Positions 1-7,848 of a stretch of 22,529 nucleotides of DNA are shown in pieces. The stretch's first letter is position 1. Each line of letters opens with the position of its first letter. A program made the translations under genes and the position numbers. The DNA is taken from positions 1 through 22,529 of IMG/VR virus record IMGVR_UViG_3300032217_000665, one strand, 5' to 3'. The stretch is from a virus. The notes beneath the pieces are model-generated. The model did no database searches. It saw only the letters and a program-made list of their open reading frames with translations, and was not told the DNA's origin.

Positions 1-966
1 GTTTGGTGTTACAAGTGTTGGTGTGTTAGCAAAAACAAGTGCTCCAGTACCAGTCTCATCTGAAATTACTCCAGCAAGTTCTGATGATGAAGTTGCTGCA
101 AAAGCACTTAACTTATTATTTGTAAGAGCAACAGTACCTGTAGCATCTGGGAAAGTTACTGTACGGTCAGCAGTTGGGTCTGTAACTGTAAGTGTTGTCT
201 CAAACGCATCAGCGGTTGCACCTTCAAGAACAATTGAACCATCTGAAAGTGTAAGTCCTGAAATTACTGGACTTGTAAGTGTCTTGTTTGTAAGTGTCTG
301 TGTATCAGTTGTACCAACAATTGCGCCAGAAACACCGTGTGTTGATGTAAGACCTGCGTGTGTTGAAACATATCCTGAAGCAGTTGATTCAGCATTTGTT
401 TGCGCTGTTCCTGCTGCACCGTATGCATCATAAGTATTTGGTGTTACTTTAATTTCACCAGTTGAGTCTGTATATGTAAGGCCAGTTCCAACAGAGTTTC
501 CTACTGCGTCTTGTGCTCTTTCATCTGTAAAGTAAAGGTTTGTACCTTCTTCAATAACAGTTGTTGTAATTGCATCTACTGCAGAAGTAATATCTGAAGT
601 AAGTGCTACTGTACCAGTTGCGTCTGGAAGTGTAATTGTGCGATCTGCTGTTGGGTCTGTTACTGCAAGAGTTGTTTCGTAAGCATTTGCTGTTGCACCT
701 TCAAAACTAATGCTTTCTCCAAAAACACCAACTGCTGCTGGGTCTGACCACTGAACGCCATATGTTGCACCTGACGCTGCTGTGAGGACCTGTCCGTTGG
801 TTCCAACGCCAAGACGTGCTACTGCATCATCTGCGCTACCTACAATTAAATCACCCTTAGCATCTACAACGCCTGCTGTGATTACATTCTTGCCGTTAAC
901 TGTTGCTGTTGAACCTTCAACGACCAAACCATTCTTTAATCTAAAATCTTTATTTACTGTTGCCAT
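1..966 (-). CDS. Long tail fibre / virion structural protein, C-terminus beyond window
   Basis: The reading frame is open from ATG at 966 to the left edge (322 codons, no stop), so the gene is cut by the window. An AAGGAG ribosome site lies 7 bases before the ATG. The low-complexity Ala/Thr/Gly/Val-rich protein has the phage-fibre phrases GDLIVGSADDAVARLGVG (residues 38-55) and TQTLTNKTLTSP (222-233). A module of about 35 residues occurs twice (about 89-123 and 248-282), each copy containing TDPTADRT and PDATGTVALT. These phrases are common in tail fibre or virion proteins of environmental phages. It is probably the last gene of the tail operon, 13 bp after the preceding gene. A role in host contact is inferred from family and position. 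Confidence 0.8.
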   Translation of the reverse strand, partial: MATVNKDFRLKNGLVVEGSTATVNGKNVITAGVVDAKGDLIVGSADDAVARLGVGTNGQVLTAASGATYGVQWSDPAAVGVFGESISFEGATANAYETTLAVTDPTADRTITLPDATGTVALTSDITSAVDAITTTVIEEGTNLYFTDERAQDAVGNSVGTGLTYTDSTGEIKVTPNTYDAYGAAGTAQTNAESTASGYVSTHAGLTSTHGVSGAIVGTTDTQTLTNKTLTSPVISGLTLSDGSIVLEGATADAFETTLTVTDPTADRTVTFPDATGTVALTNNKLSAFAATSSSELAGVISDETGTGALVFANTPTLVTPN

Positions 967-979
967 TTTTTCTCCTTAG

Positions 980-1426
980 TTATGCCTTCAAACCAGTACG
1001 CATATAGCGCAAGGTTATAGGGGTTATTCCACCCACTGGAATTACAGACAGTGAAACTGTATTCCCTGCCTTAGACACGGAGATGGTGCCAATATTCCCA
1101 TCATTGTCCATAATGTTATATTCGCTAACAGAAATATCAGTTCCGTCAACTAATATGCTTATCTCTGAAGAATAAAATTTATTATCTCCTCCAGAAGTCT
1201 TTTTAATTGAGACAGTGTATTTTACTGATCTCCATTCACTTGCTAAAAAGTTATCAAAAACAGTTGAGTTTTCAATTCCATTAATTGTTGACTCGTTATT
1301 ACCAGCAGAGCCAAGATCTGTTGCCTGTGCTGATGCAGTATCAATCAAATCTTCATAATTTGCTTGAGTTGGTCTATCTCCCGTTTGAAACAGGGCCTTT
1401 ACACTTGATAATGATATTTTAGCCAT
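980..1426 (-). CDS. Putative phage tail-associated protein
   Basis: 148 residues. The N-terminus carries LFQTGDRPTQANYEDLIDT (about 13-31), a helical segment of a kind seen at the start of small phage tail-fibre proteins. The rest is rich in Ser, Thr, Val and Ile and looks beta-structured (TDISVSEYNI, SVSLSVIPVGG). There is no signal peptide or membrane segment. No Shine-Dalgarno sequence precedes the ATG. Instead an extended -10 (TGATATAAT) ends 6 bases before it, so the transcript is probably leaderless. It lies directly upstream of the long fibre gene, which fits a fibre-attachment or structural role. Exact function is not recognised. Confidence 0.7.
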   Translation of the reverse strand: MAKISLSSVKALFQTGDRPTQANYEDLIDTASAQATDLGSAGNNESTINGIENSTVFDNFLASEWRSVKYTVSIKKTSGGDNKFYSSEISILVDGTDISVSEYNIMDNDGNIGTISVSKAGNTVSLSVIPVGGITPITLRYMRTGLKA

Positions 1427-1432
1427 AACTGA

Positions 1433-1441
1433 ATTATATCA
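1433..1441 (-). promoter_or_regulatory. Extended -10 promoter for leaderless gene at 1426
   Basis: On the minus strand the sequence reads TGATATAAT and then TCAGTT before the ATG. The expected start point falls at or next to the start codon. No good -35 is visible. It matches the TGN-TATAAT form at 2099, 12741, 14515, 15742, 15821 and 16314. Confidence 0.55.
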
Positions 1442-1458
1442 TAATTTATTTAATTAGT

Positions 1459-1683
1459 TTAAAGTATCCAGTTGCTAACACCAATAACAGCAATACCAAT
1501 TCCTGGAGGATTTGTAGAAGAATAACCTTCAATTCCTATATTAGTAAAACGAATTCTAAATGGTAAAACTTCATTAATTTTAACTGAACCATATTGTTCT
1601 TTAATTGCAATTAGTGGATAACTATATGAATCAATTAACTTAGCACCATGAATGCTATCATCAATTATGACAGCAGTAGCCAT
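1459..1683 (-). CDS. Small conserved phage protein, unknown function
   Basis: 74 residues, with no Cys pair, signal peptide or clear membrane helix. The sequence is beta-rich with a Gly/Pro-rich centre (STNPPGIGIAVIGVSNW near the C-terminus). Its ATG overlaps the TAA of the upstream gene by one base (TAATG), so the two are probably translationally coupled. A GAGGATG sequence about 12 bases upstream may act as ribosome site. Position between a BppU-like protein and fibre genes suggests a minor tail component. This is an inference from context only. Confidence 0.65.
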   Translation of the reverse strand: MATAVIIDDSIHGAKLIDSYSYPLIAIKEQYGSVKINEVLPFRIRFTNIGIEGYSSTNPPGIGIAVIGVSNWIL

Positions 1684-2090
1684 TAGTTTGTTACATCCTC
1701 AAGGATGATCATGCTTCCCTGAGCAACTGTCCAAACCTTAGTAGGTTGTGATAATTCAATATCAAAAATATCTCCTGTATTTAACAGTGAAGATTCACCA
1801 GATGTTAATGAAACTGTAAACTCTCCGTTACCGTCAAATTCTGATGCTGACGGAAATAATGTTAAAATTGGTGTTGCATCGTCTGTCATAAATGGGGTTA
1901 CTTGTAAAGAATTTGGTCTTTTAATTTCCATTTTAATTGTCCAATCAACAATAACAAGAGGATCTTTATTATCGTCTGTTACATATACCCTAAAAGAGGC
2001 TGTATCTCCCCTTACAACGGTCCAGGATATCAACGGAGGTTTTTGCCCTACATCGTATGAACTTGCGCCTTGACCTCTAAAAGTTGCCAT
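1683..2090 (-). CDS. BppU-like small tail (baseplate) protein, RGDT motif
   Basis: About 135 residues. It contains ISWTVVRGDTASFRVYV near the N-terminus, followed by alternating beta segments. This resembles the N-terminal domain of baseplate upper proteins (BppU type), where an RxGDT turn begins the fold. Two other proteins here share the phrase: 15338-15733 (IQWTVVRGDT) and 14143-14499 (YYRGDTAEF). ATG at 2090 is chosen because a TGC-TATAAT extended -10 at 2099-2107 would start the RNA almost exactly there. An in-frame ATG at 2096 would lie only two bases after the -10. Its stop overlaps the next start. Likely a tail-tip or fibre-adapter component. Confidence 0.7.
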   Translation of the reverse strand: MATFRGQGASSYDVGQKPPLISWTVVRGDTASFRVYVTDDNKDPLVIVDWTIKMEIKRPNSLQVTPFMTDDATPILTLFPSASEFDGNGEFTVSLTSGESSLLNTGDIFDIELSQPTKVWTVAQGSMIILEDVTN

Positions 2091-2098
2091 AATCATCT

Positions 2099-2107
2099 AT
2101 TATAGCA
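2099..2107 (-). promoter_or_regulatory. Extended -10 promoter (TGCTATAAT), leaderless
   Basis: The minus strand reads TGCTATAAT, then AGATGATT, then ATG at 2090. It restarts leftward transcription after the bidirectional terminator at 2820-2858. The -35 region is only a T-run. Confidence 0.55.
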
Positions 2108-2161
2108 CTATCTGTCATTAAAAAAATAATAAAAATATTTTTTTGACTTATGCGTAGCAAT

Positions 2162-2191
2162 TTGACTTAAAACCCAAAAACATGTTATACT
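2162..2191 (+). promoter_or_regulatory. Promoter of the lysin gene, with 5' leader hairpin
   Basis: TTGACT (2162-2167), an 18-bp spacer and TATACT (2186-2191) preceded by TG (TGTTATACT). The expected start is about 2198. The transcript would open with a 6-bp hairpin, AACACC (2199-2204) with GGTGTT (2211-2216). This is the only rightward promoter with a downstream gene in the first 16 kb. Confidence 0.75.
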
Positions 2192-2238
2192 TGGTAGTAA
2201 CACCTACCAGGGTGTTGTTGTTTTCTAAGGAGGAAACT

Positions 2239-2814
2239 ATGAAAAATGATCAAAAATTTCTAATAGGGGTACTCGCAACTGTGCTTGGTTTGACTATGAT
2301 TATGAATAGGGCTAATGCTTTATCTACCGAAAATAATTTGAGTAAAACTGGCGTATCTGCTACATCAACCGCTCAGGCGGTTTTTTTGGTTTCTAGACCA
2401 AAAAATATTACACATCTAACAAAGAATGCTGATACTTTATTAAAATATCAAAATTCAACAAAATTAACAGATAGACAATTAAAAGAACTTCTTTCTGCTG
2501 TTGGTTTTCAAGGCAAGCATTTGGCAGAGGCTTGGGCAGTAGCAAAAAAAGAAACTCACGGAAACCCATTAGCCTTTAATGGTAATGAAAAAACTGGTGA
2601 TGCTTCTTTTGGTTTATTTCAAATAAATATGTTAAGAGATCTTGGACCAGAAAGAAGGGCTAAGTTTGGTCTTAATTATAATGCTGATTTATTAAATCCT
2701 GTATTAAATGCACAGGTTGCCTACTATATGAGCGATGGTGGCACTAACTGGTCTTCTTGGCACGGAATAACTCCAAAGACTAAAGAACTAATAGTCCAGT
2801 TCTACAAAAATTAA
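2239..2814 (+). CDS. Lysozyme/transglycosylase-like endolysin (SLT fold), with signal peptide
   Basis: 191 residues. Start chosen at 2239, where AAGGAGG lies 6 bases upstream; an in-frame ATG at 2182 overlaps the promoter. Residues 6-23 form a hydrophobic segment followed by ANA (25-27), which looks like a Sec signal peptide or anchor. The C-terminal domain (about 78-191) has the soluble lytic transglycosylase pattern: KKETHGNP with a likely catalytic Glu105, GLFQIN (125-130), and NPVLNAQVAYYMS with GTNWSSWHG. It should cleave peptidoglycan glycan strands, for lysis or for entry. It is the only rightward gene among the late genes, has its own promoter, and contains an intrinsic-terminator hairpin at 2367-2387. 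Family call is strong; the exact bond cleaved is not known. Confidence 0.85.
   Translation: MKNDQKFLIGVLATVLGLTMIMNRANALSTENNLSKTGVSATSTAQAVFLVSRPKNITHLTKNADTLLKYQNSTKLTDRQLKELLSAVGFQGKHLAEAWAVAKKETHGNPLAFNGNEKTGDASFGLFQINMLRDLGPERRAKFGLNYNADLLNPVLNAQVAYYMSDGGTNWSSWHGITPKTKELIVQFYKN
2367..2387 (+). terminator. Intrinsic terminator-like hairpin inside the lysin coding sequence
   Basis: AACCGC (2367-2372), loop TCAG, GCGGTT (2377-2382), then an uninterrupted T-run to 2387. It has the full form of an intrinsic terminator and points in the direction of the gene. It falls at about codons 43-50, between the signal peptide and the catalytic domain. Confidence 0.6.
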
Positions 2815-2819
2815 TAAAA

Positions 2820-2858
2820 ATAAAAAAATGCCCTCCTAGAAATAGGGGGGTATTTTTA
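2820..2858. terminator. Bidirectional intrinsic terminator between convergent genes
   Basis: An 11-bp stem, with G-T pairs, spans 2828-2853 around a GAAA tetraloop (2839-2842). It has T-rich tails in both directions. It closes the rightward lysin gene and overlaps the 3' end of the leftward GT32 gene, ending the glycan operon. Confidence 0.85.
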
Positions 2859-3515
2859 TATACTTTCAGTTTTCCAAGATTTATACGATGAGTCAAAAAT
2901 TCCACCATTACCTGCATAGTAGTGTTCAATTGAGTCTTGGTGAATTATCTTTGCATCATCACCAACAAATTCTATAAAACCATCTTGTGTATTTTTTAGA
3001 GTTTTATTAATTGAATCAGTAAAAATAATATATCCTGTTTCTTTAATTTCATAATCTATAATATTGCTATATTGTATATTTTTGCAGTATTGATCTTTGA
3101 TATCATTTAATATATTTGTTAAAAATATGCTTTTAGGCTCTGAAGCAAATATTGATTGCGTATACCCATCTGTATCTGGTTCAATAGAAACTACAAACTT
3201 AGAACTAATATCTAGCCAACTTTCAATTGGTTTCTTGCATAACATATCTAAATCAGAGTATAGTCCTCCATATAGATATAGACACATATATCTCCATAGA
3301 TCTGATCGTAAAACATCTAACTTGTAAGACTTGTATATTTGATACCATTCTTCTCCAAAATTATTCTTTACAATCAATTCCCTTTTTTCTTTAGAACAAT
3401 ATTGATATTCCCATTCTGGATTTAAACTTTTCCAAGAGTCAATAAGTTGTTTTGCCTTATCCGATAAATCTTTATAGTCTGTCTCATACGTTTGCCAAAT
3501 AATTTTAGGTATCAT
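2856..3515 (-). CDS. Glycosyltransferase family 32 (OCH1-like sugar transferase)
   Basis: 219 residues. Starts IPKIIWQTY with NPEWEYQYC near residue 32. The core is KLDVLRSDLWRYMCLYLYGGLYSDLD, split here as residues 65-90, where DLD at 88-90 is the metal-binding DXD of GT32-type enzymes. These transfer a sugar from a nucleotide donor to a glycan. The length suits a single-domain bacterial or viral member. No membrane segment, so probably cytosolic. It is the last gene of the nine-gene operon and overlaps the methyltransferase stop by 4 bp. Likely substrates are a phage virion glycan or host surface glycan, which is inferred from context. Family call is strong; donor and acceptor are unknown. 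Confidence 0.85.
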   Translation of the reverse strand: MIPKIIWQTYETDYKDLSDKAKQLIDSWKSLNPEWEYQYCSKEKRELIVKNNFGEEWYQIYKSYKLDVLRSDLWRYMCLYLYGGLYSDLDMLCKKPIESWLDISSKFVVSIEPDTDGYTQSIFASEPKSIFLTNILNDIKDQYCKNIQYSNIIDYEIKETGYIIFTDSINKTLKNTQDGFIEFVGDDAKIIHQDSIEHYYAGNGGIFDSSYKSWKTESI

Positions 3516-4141
3516 TTTATTCCTAGTTCATAATCATATGTAAATATATAATCTTTTGTATTATATTGCATTGGTATACCAGTAAACCTTGTAAGTCCAA
3601 CAATATGATTTATTTCTGAAATATTTTTAATAATTTCAATGTGCTCATATTCATTATTTTCAAAAGATGTTTTTATAAAGTTAAATGTTCTTTCATTTGC
3701 AGTCCAAATAATATAAGCATTATTATTTAAAAGTTGTTTAATTTTTATAACTGTATTTTCTATATCATTAAAAGATAAATGTCCAAAAAAACCAACTGCT
3801 AATAAAAGGTCTGCTCTAAAGTTATCATAAGTTTTTATAAATCCAGCATCGGCTGATACTGCTTTAATATTATACATGTTATGAGTAAATATATATTGTT
3901 TTGCTAAATTAATTGATTCTTGATCACTATCTACTAATAAAACATTATTATAATTTAAATTATTTTCTAATATAGTTTCTAGGATATCTTTTCCTTCTCC
4001 AGAGCATATGCTTAAGACATTTGGAGTATCTAATAATTTAAAACAATTTAAAATATTATTTTTTATAATTTTTAACCTTTTATTTAAATGAGACTCTTTA
4101 TTATTATATTCCTCATTCCAGAATCGCCAACCTGTCTTCAT
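3512..4141 (-). CDS. Class I SAM-dependent methyltransferase
   Basis: 209 residues. Motif I of Rossmann methyltransferases is visible as NVLSICSGEGKDIL (41-54). The acidic residue closing strand 2 is in VLLVDSDQES (67-76). A later strand reads ADLLLAVGFFGHLS. These bind S-adenosylmethionine. The target cannot be read from sequence. Located between a radical SAM enzyme and GT32, with 4-bp overlaps to both, it probably methylates a sugar or glycan intermediate. Very AT-rich, with many Asn and Ile codons. Confidence 0.75.
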   Translation of the reverse strand: MKTGWRFWNEEYNNKESHLNKRLKIIKNNILNCFKLLDTPNVLSICSGEGKDILETILENNLNYNNVLLVDSDQESINLAKQYIFTHNMYNIKAVSADAGFIKTYDNFRADLLLAVGFFGHLSFNDIENTVIKIKQLLNNNAYIIWTANERTFNFIKTSFENNEYEHIEIIKNISEINHIVGLTRFTGIPMQYNTKDYIFTYDYELGIK

Positions 4142-5130
4142 ATATTAATACTTGATGACAAGGGTGGGTTAACTCCCTCATCCCAAACTGCTCTAAAGCA
4201 ACTAGTACATATTCCACTATATGCTTTTTTAATTGCATCTTGTCTTTCTTGACTATTCCAAATTTCTTTAATTGTTTTATTGTTTATATTATCATAAGTG
4301 GTTTCATAACTAAAGTCTGCACAGCAAAGATATACATTTCCAGTTGCTGATATAAATAATTCTTGATCTGGATATTTGTTTCCACAACCAATTACTTTTC
4401 CTTTTTGATTTTGTTTGATAGCACTTTGGTTTGATATAATTTTAAGTTCTGAAAGAATATTGGTTCTATCTGATAAGTTATTTCTTAAAGAAACCATAAA
4501 TTTTGGAAACATTGCTTGCATTTTATTTACAATTCTTAGATGCTCTCCTTCTGAATAAAATGGTGCATCTTCTAAAACTTCCATCCATCCACCATTTTCT
4601 ATTTTTGCTTCTGGGCTTATTCCATTTACAAGGATCATAAGTTGTTCGCCCTTAAAGGTATCTGAAAGAATGTCGCTTGCATAGTGAAGGTTGTTTATTA
4701 ATTTATCAAACAATTTTGGATGAAATCCAGTAAATTTACTCCACTGTTCTTGTTCTATTGATGGGATATTAAGAATTACATCTGTAACTACATCACTATA
4801 GTCTTTTATTAAATCAGTTTTATCTATTGTTAAATTTACCCCATTAGAAAAAATATACATTTTAATATTATATTTTCTATGAAGATCTAACATTTCTTTA
4901 AAATATGGATAAAGTAAAGTTTCGTTATAGTGTATTGGATTGTTTATAATATCAATATTTGGATCAACAAAATCGCCTCTACCATCGTCAATTTGTTTTA
5001 AAATATTCTCCATAGTTTCAAGAGACATTGTTCCACGATTTTCTTTTGGGTTTCCTAGGTAAGCGACTGGACAAAACCAACATTTAGCATTGCAAATGCC
5101 ATTTGGATCTATGTTTATGTGTTTAATCAT
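4138..5130 (-). CDS. Radical SAM enzyme with SPASM-like C-terminal domain (copy 2)
   Basis: 330 residues from ATG at 5130. A GTG six codons upstream is possible, but the ATG aligns with the start of the paralogue at 6023-7006. The CX3CX2C cluster motif, Cys13, Cys17 and Cys20 in NGICNAKCWFC, binds the 4Fe-4S cluster that cleaves SAM. Downstream are FSNGVNLT and LNIPS, usual barrel elements. The C-terminus has further Cys sites (IGCGNKY, NVYLCCADF, GICTSCF), as in SPASM domains that hold extra Fe-S clusters. SPASM enzymes modify peptides or other substrates; here the glycan neighbours suggest sugar chemistry or a modified virion component. Overlaps the epimerase by 8 bp and the methyltransferase by 4 bp. 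Confidence 0.85.
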   Translation of the reverse strand: MIKHINIDPNGICNAKCWFCPVAYLGNPKENRGTMSLETMENILKQIDDGRGDFVDPNIDIINNPIHYNETLLYPYFKEMLDLHRKYNIKMYIFSNGVNLTIDKTDLIKDYSDVVTDVILNIPSIEQEQWSKFTGFHPKLFDKLINNLHYASDILSDTFKGEQLMILVNGISPEAKIENGGWMEVLEDAPFYSEGEHLRIVNKMQAMFPKFMVSLRNNLSDRTNILSELKIISNQSAIKQNQKGKVIGCGNKYPDQELFISATGNVYLCCADFSYETTYDNINNKTIKEIWNSQERQDAIKKAYSGICTSCFRAVWDEGVNPPLSSSINI

Positions 5131-6019
5131 TATTTTTAATCCATTCACCTAATTGAGTTTTTGGTTCCCAGCCAAGGATATACTTTGCTTTTTCTATATT
5201 GGAAAGAATTGACCTGGACTCTCCTGGTCTTTGTGGTATATTAATTGTCTTGTAATTAAAAAACTTTGCTATTTCATTTACAGAATAACTTTTGCCTCCG
5301 CCAATATTAAATACTTGACCAATATATTTACTATCTACGTCTTTTGTTGCTGCAAGAATATTTGCCTCAACTACATCTCCAACATATGTAAAATCTCTAG
5401 TTTGTTCACCATCTCCAACAATAGTTAATGGCATTTTATTTTGTTTTTGATTTTTAAATGTTCCAATGACTGGAGCATAAATACCTCTTGATGGTTGGCG
5501 ATCACCATAGACATTGAAGTATCTTAAAGTAATTGTTTCAAGTCCATATAAATCAAAATATGTTTTGCATAATGTTTCTGCACAGACCTTAGATGTTGAA
5601 TATGGTGTCAGGCAGTCGGTTGGCTGTGTTTCAATATTAGGAACTGGATTTCTACCATATGATGAAGATGTTGATGAAAAAACTACTCTTTTAACTCCTG
5701 CTTGTCTAGCACACTCTAAGACAGTTGCAGTGCCTAATGCATTAACTCTAACAGTTTCTACTGGATGATCAATAGTTCTTTGTATTCTAGCCATGGCTGC
5801 CAGATGAAAAACATAGTCAACATTATCATATAATTCTCTAGTATTTACATAATCACAGATATCTCTTTTATAGTTTTGTGCTTTTTCATTCCAATGAAAT
5901 TCATTATTTGCTACTGCAGATTCATTATCAATTACCACTACATCATATCCAAGATCAATTAAACAATCAACTAGAGTTGATCCAATAAATCCTGCTCCAC
6001 CTGTAACCAATGCTTTCAT
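5123..6019 (-). CDS. NAD-dependent nucleotide-sugar epimerase/dehydratase (extended SDR)
   Basis: 298 residues. The NAD-binding GxxGxxG is at 7-13 (GGAGFIGS), with Asp31 closing strand 2 as expected for NAD(H). HLAAMA follows at about 72. The catalytic triad is SSTSSSYG (115-122) and YSTSK (Tyr140, Lys144). RYFNVYGDRQ and RPGES match UDP-glucose/UDP-glucuronate 4-epimerases and related dehydratases. It should change the stereochemistry of a UDP- or similar sugar in the cytosol and so feed the glycosyltransferases in this operon. Exact donor sugar is not predictable. It lies between the two radical SAM paralogues, which suggests they act on the same pathway or arose by duplication around it. 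Confidence 0.88.
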   Translation of the reverse strand: MKALVTGGAGFIGSTLVDCLIDLGYDVVVIDNESAVANNEFHWNEKAQNYKRDICDYVNTRELYDNVDYVFHLAAMARIQRTIDHPVETVRVNALGTATVLECARQAGVKRVVFSSTSSSYGRNPVPNIETQPTDCLTPYSTSKVCAETLCKTYFDLYGLETITLRYFNVYGDRQPSRGIYAPVIGTFKNQKQNKMPLTIVGDGEQTRDFTYVGDVVEANILAATKDVDSKYIGQVFNIGGGKSYSVNEIAKFFNYKTINIPQRPGESRSILSNIEKAKYILGWEPKTQLGEWIKNND

Positions 6020-6022
6020 TTT

Positions 6023-7006
6023 TTACTCCCAAATCGCATACTTGCAACTTCTACAAAAATTATTATATGATTTTTTAATCATATCTTGTCTTTCTGAACT
6101 TTCCCAAATTTCCTTAATTGTTTTATCTTTTATATTAATATATGCTGTCACAAAATCATAATCGTGACAACATAAAATTATATCACCGTTGGCGTTTATA
6201 TGCAGCCATTCTTCTGCACGGCTTAAGCCAAAGGATTCTCCTCCAGCACAGGCAACAACCTTTTTGCTAAAATTTTGTGCTTGAATCTTTATAATATCGT
6301 AATTGCTTAATACATCATTTTGTTCTAGTTTTCCAGATCTATCATTTAAATGTATATCTGAAAATACACCTGATCTTGGAAAAAGTTTTTTAAATTCTGC
6401 AAGAGATTTAGCAACATCTCCACTATCTTTATCATAGTTTAAGTGTGGTGCCTTTTTTAGAAGTTTTACTGCTCCGCCATTTTCAAAAAAAGATTCTTCC
6501 TGAACTCCATTAACTTGAATTCCAAACATCATTCCAACTTTAGAAAATTCTTCTTCTGCATATTGTAAATTTTGTATTAATTTATCAAACATCTTTACAT
6601 TAAAGCCAGTATATGCTGCCCATTGTTCTGGGAATGCTGAGGGAATGTTTAGTGTTATATGATTAACTACATTGGGGTACTGCTTTATAAAATCAATTTT
6701 ATCTTTAGTCAAGGTTGTTCCATTGCTAAATAAAATTGTTGTTAGGCCATATTTGTGATAAGCCTCAATCATTTTTTTAAAATCTGGGTATAAAAGAACT
6801 TCATTATAGTGAGCATTAATTACAATGTTAAAGTTAGGATCAACAAAATCTCCCCTACCTTTATGCAACTGATCTAAGACATTAATTAATACATTTATGT
6901 CCATATTTTTTCTTCCAATTACTGGATTTCCACCATATGCTACAGGACAATACCAACACTTGGCATTGCAAAGTCCATTTGGATCTAATTCAAGAACTTT
7001 AATCAT
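6023..7006 (-). CDS. Radical SAM enzyme with SPASM-like C-terminal domain (copy 1)
   Basis: 327 residues. Cys13, Cys17 and Cys20 form CX3CX2C in NGLCNAKCWYC, the radical SAM 4Fe-4S site. The C-terminal Cys sets (VVACAGGES, DIILCCHDYD, NFCRSCKYAIWE) look like a SPASM domain. It is a clear paralogue of the enzyme at 4138-5130. They share CPVAY-GNP, KGRGDFVDPN/DGRGDFVDPN, YNE-LLYP, LNIPS, FDKLI-NL-YA and IKEIW-S-ERQD. The start overlaps the sulfotransferase stop by one base. Reaction unknown; role in a sugar or peptide modification is inferred from neighbours. Confidence 0.85.
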   Translation of the reverse strand: MIKVLELDPNGLCNAKCWYCPVAYGGNPVIGRKNMDINVLINVLDQLHKGRGDFVDPNFNIVINAHYNEVLLYPDFKKMIEAYHKYGLTTILFSNGTTLTKDKIDFIKQYPNVVNHITLNIPSAFPEQWAAYTGFNVKMFDKLIQNLQYAEEEFSKVGMMFGIQVNGVQEESFFENGGAVKLLKKAPHLNYDKDSGDVAKSLAEFKKLFPRSGVFSDIHLNDRSGKLEQNDVLSNYDIIKIQAQNFSKKVVACAGGESFGLSRAEEWLHINANGDIILCCHDYDFVTAYINIKDKTIKEIWESSERQDMIKKSYNNFCRSCKYAIWE

Positions 7007-7848
7007 TAGTAATATCTTTCTATAAAAATACCTTTGTCATTTAATTTTTTTAACATAAAATTATATTTTTCATCTATTTTGTTTGCAATATCTAAATTTT
7101 TCCATTTACCAAGATCAACACTATCTGTGGATATTTGATTATTAAAAAATGCAATCATTTCTAGATTTTCTTTTATTGAAAGAAAAGACAATATTTTTTC
7201 TTTTTCTACATTTTTTGATACAAAATCTTCCAACCTTATATTTAAATAAGATTTTTCTGGAATTTTTGATAATGATTCAAAAGAATCTATAACTCTATTG
7301 TACCACCAGTCTAAGGCATCTAATTGATTATTTCTTTTTTCTAAATTCCAAAAATTTTTCATTTGAAAAATTGAATATGCCGTATCTCTTCCGTCTCTAA
7401 TCATATTAATAAATTTAGCATCTTCCCATATTTCAAAAATATCGTCAGCATACTTAATATTAGATGGGGTTGAGTCTCCAAGGTATAAGGAATTTTTATT
7501 AAATGTTTTTTGATTTAAAAATAAATCTTTATAAAAAACATCTATTGCTAGTTTATTATTTTGAATAAACGTATTAATTAATTTATTTGTCATCTGTTTT
7601 ATATTTTCAACATCTATATTTGAATAAATGCCAGTTGTTTTATCTGTTGGATTTAACCAGGCATCTTCTAAATAGAATAAAAAACTATTAATGTCTTTTG
7701 TTTTATATAAATCAAGCAACCCATATTGCTCGGTTAATATTCTTAGTTCTATTGGATCACTTGCATGGACTAGGTTACTTTTACCAAGATACTCTAGTAA
7801 GATTGTTGTTCCACTTCTTCCAGTGCCACCAATAAAAAGAGGTATCAT
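7006..7848 (-). CDS. PAPS-dependent sulfotransferase family protein
   Basis: 280 residues. The N-terminal IGGTGRSGTTILLEYL (6-21) is the 5'-phosphosulfate loop of sulfotransferases. FINMIRDGRDTAYS (146-159) is the 3'-phosphate binding strand and helix, with Arg151 and Asp155. LYLGDSTPSN (121-130) is also typical. The enzyme would move a sulfate group from PAPS to a hydroxyl or amine of a glycan or protein. No signal peptide. Neighbours overlap by 4 bp and 1 bp. A second, more divergent sulfotransferase-like gene is at 8560-9234. Carbohydrate sulfation is inferred. Confidence 0.83.
   Translation of the reverse strand: MIPLFIGGTGRSGTTILLEYLGKSNLVHASDPIELRILTEQYGLLDLYKTKDINSFLFYLEDAWLNPTDKTTGIYSNIDVENIKQMTNKLINTFIQNNKLAIDVFYKDLFLNQKTFNKNSLYLGDSTPSNIKYADDIFEIWEDAKFINMIRDGRDTAYSIFQMKNFWNLEKRNNQLDALDWWYNRVIDSFESLSKIPEKSYLNIRLEDFVSKNVEKEKILSFLSIKENLEMIAFFNNQISTDSVDLGKWKNLDIANKIDEKYNFMLKKLNDKGIFIERYY

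Noticed and set aside
23-979. Rightward reading frames opposite the fibre gene (23-433 and 782-979)
   Set aside because: Low-complexity Val/Ser/Pro mirror of the leftward fibre gene, with no ribosome site and no recognisable family phrase.
2192-2216. Riboswitch-like alternative hairpins in the lysin leader (TGGTAG/CTACCA versus AACACC/GGTGTT)
   Set aside because: The first arm lies upstream of the predicted transcript start, so only the second stem would exist in RNA.
2239-2814. Lysin gene as a recently inserted host gene or moron
   Set aside because: Opposite strand and own promoter fit a moron, but codon use and AT content look like the rest and the leader hairpin resembles those of other phage leaders. 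Not provable here.
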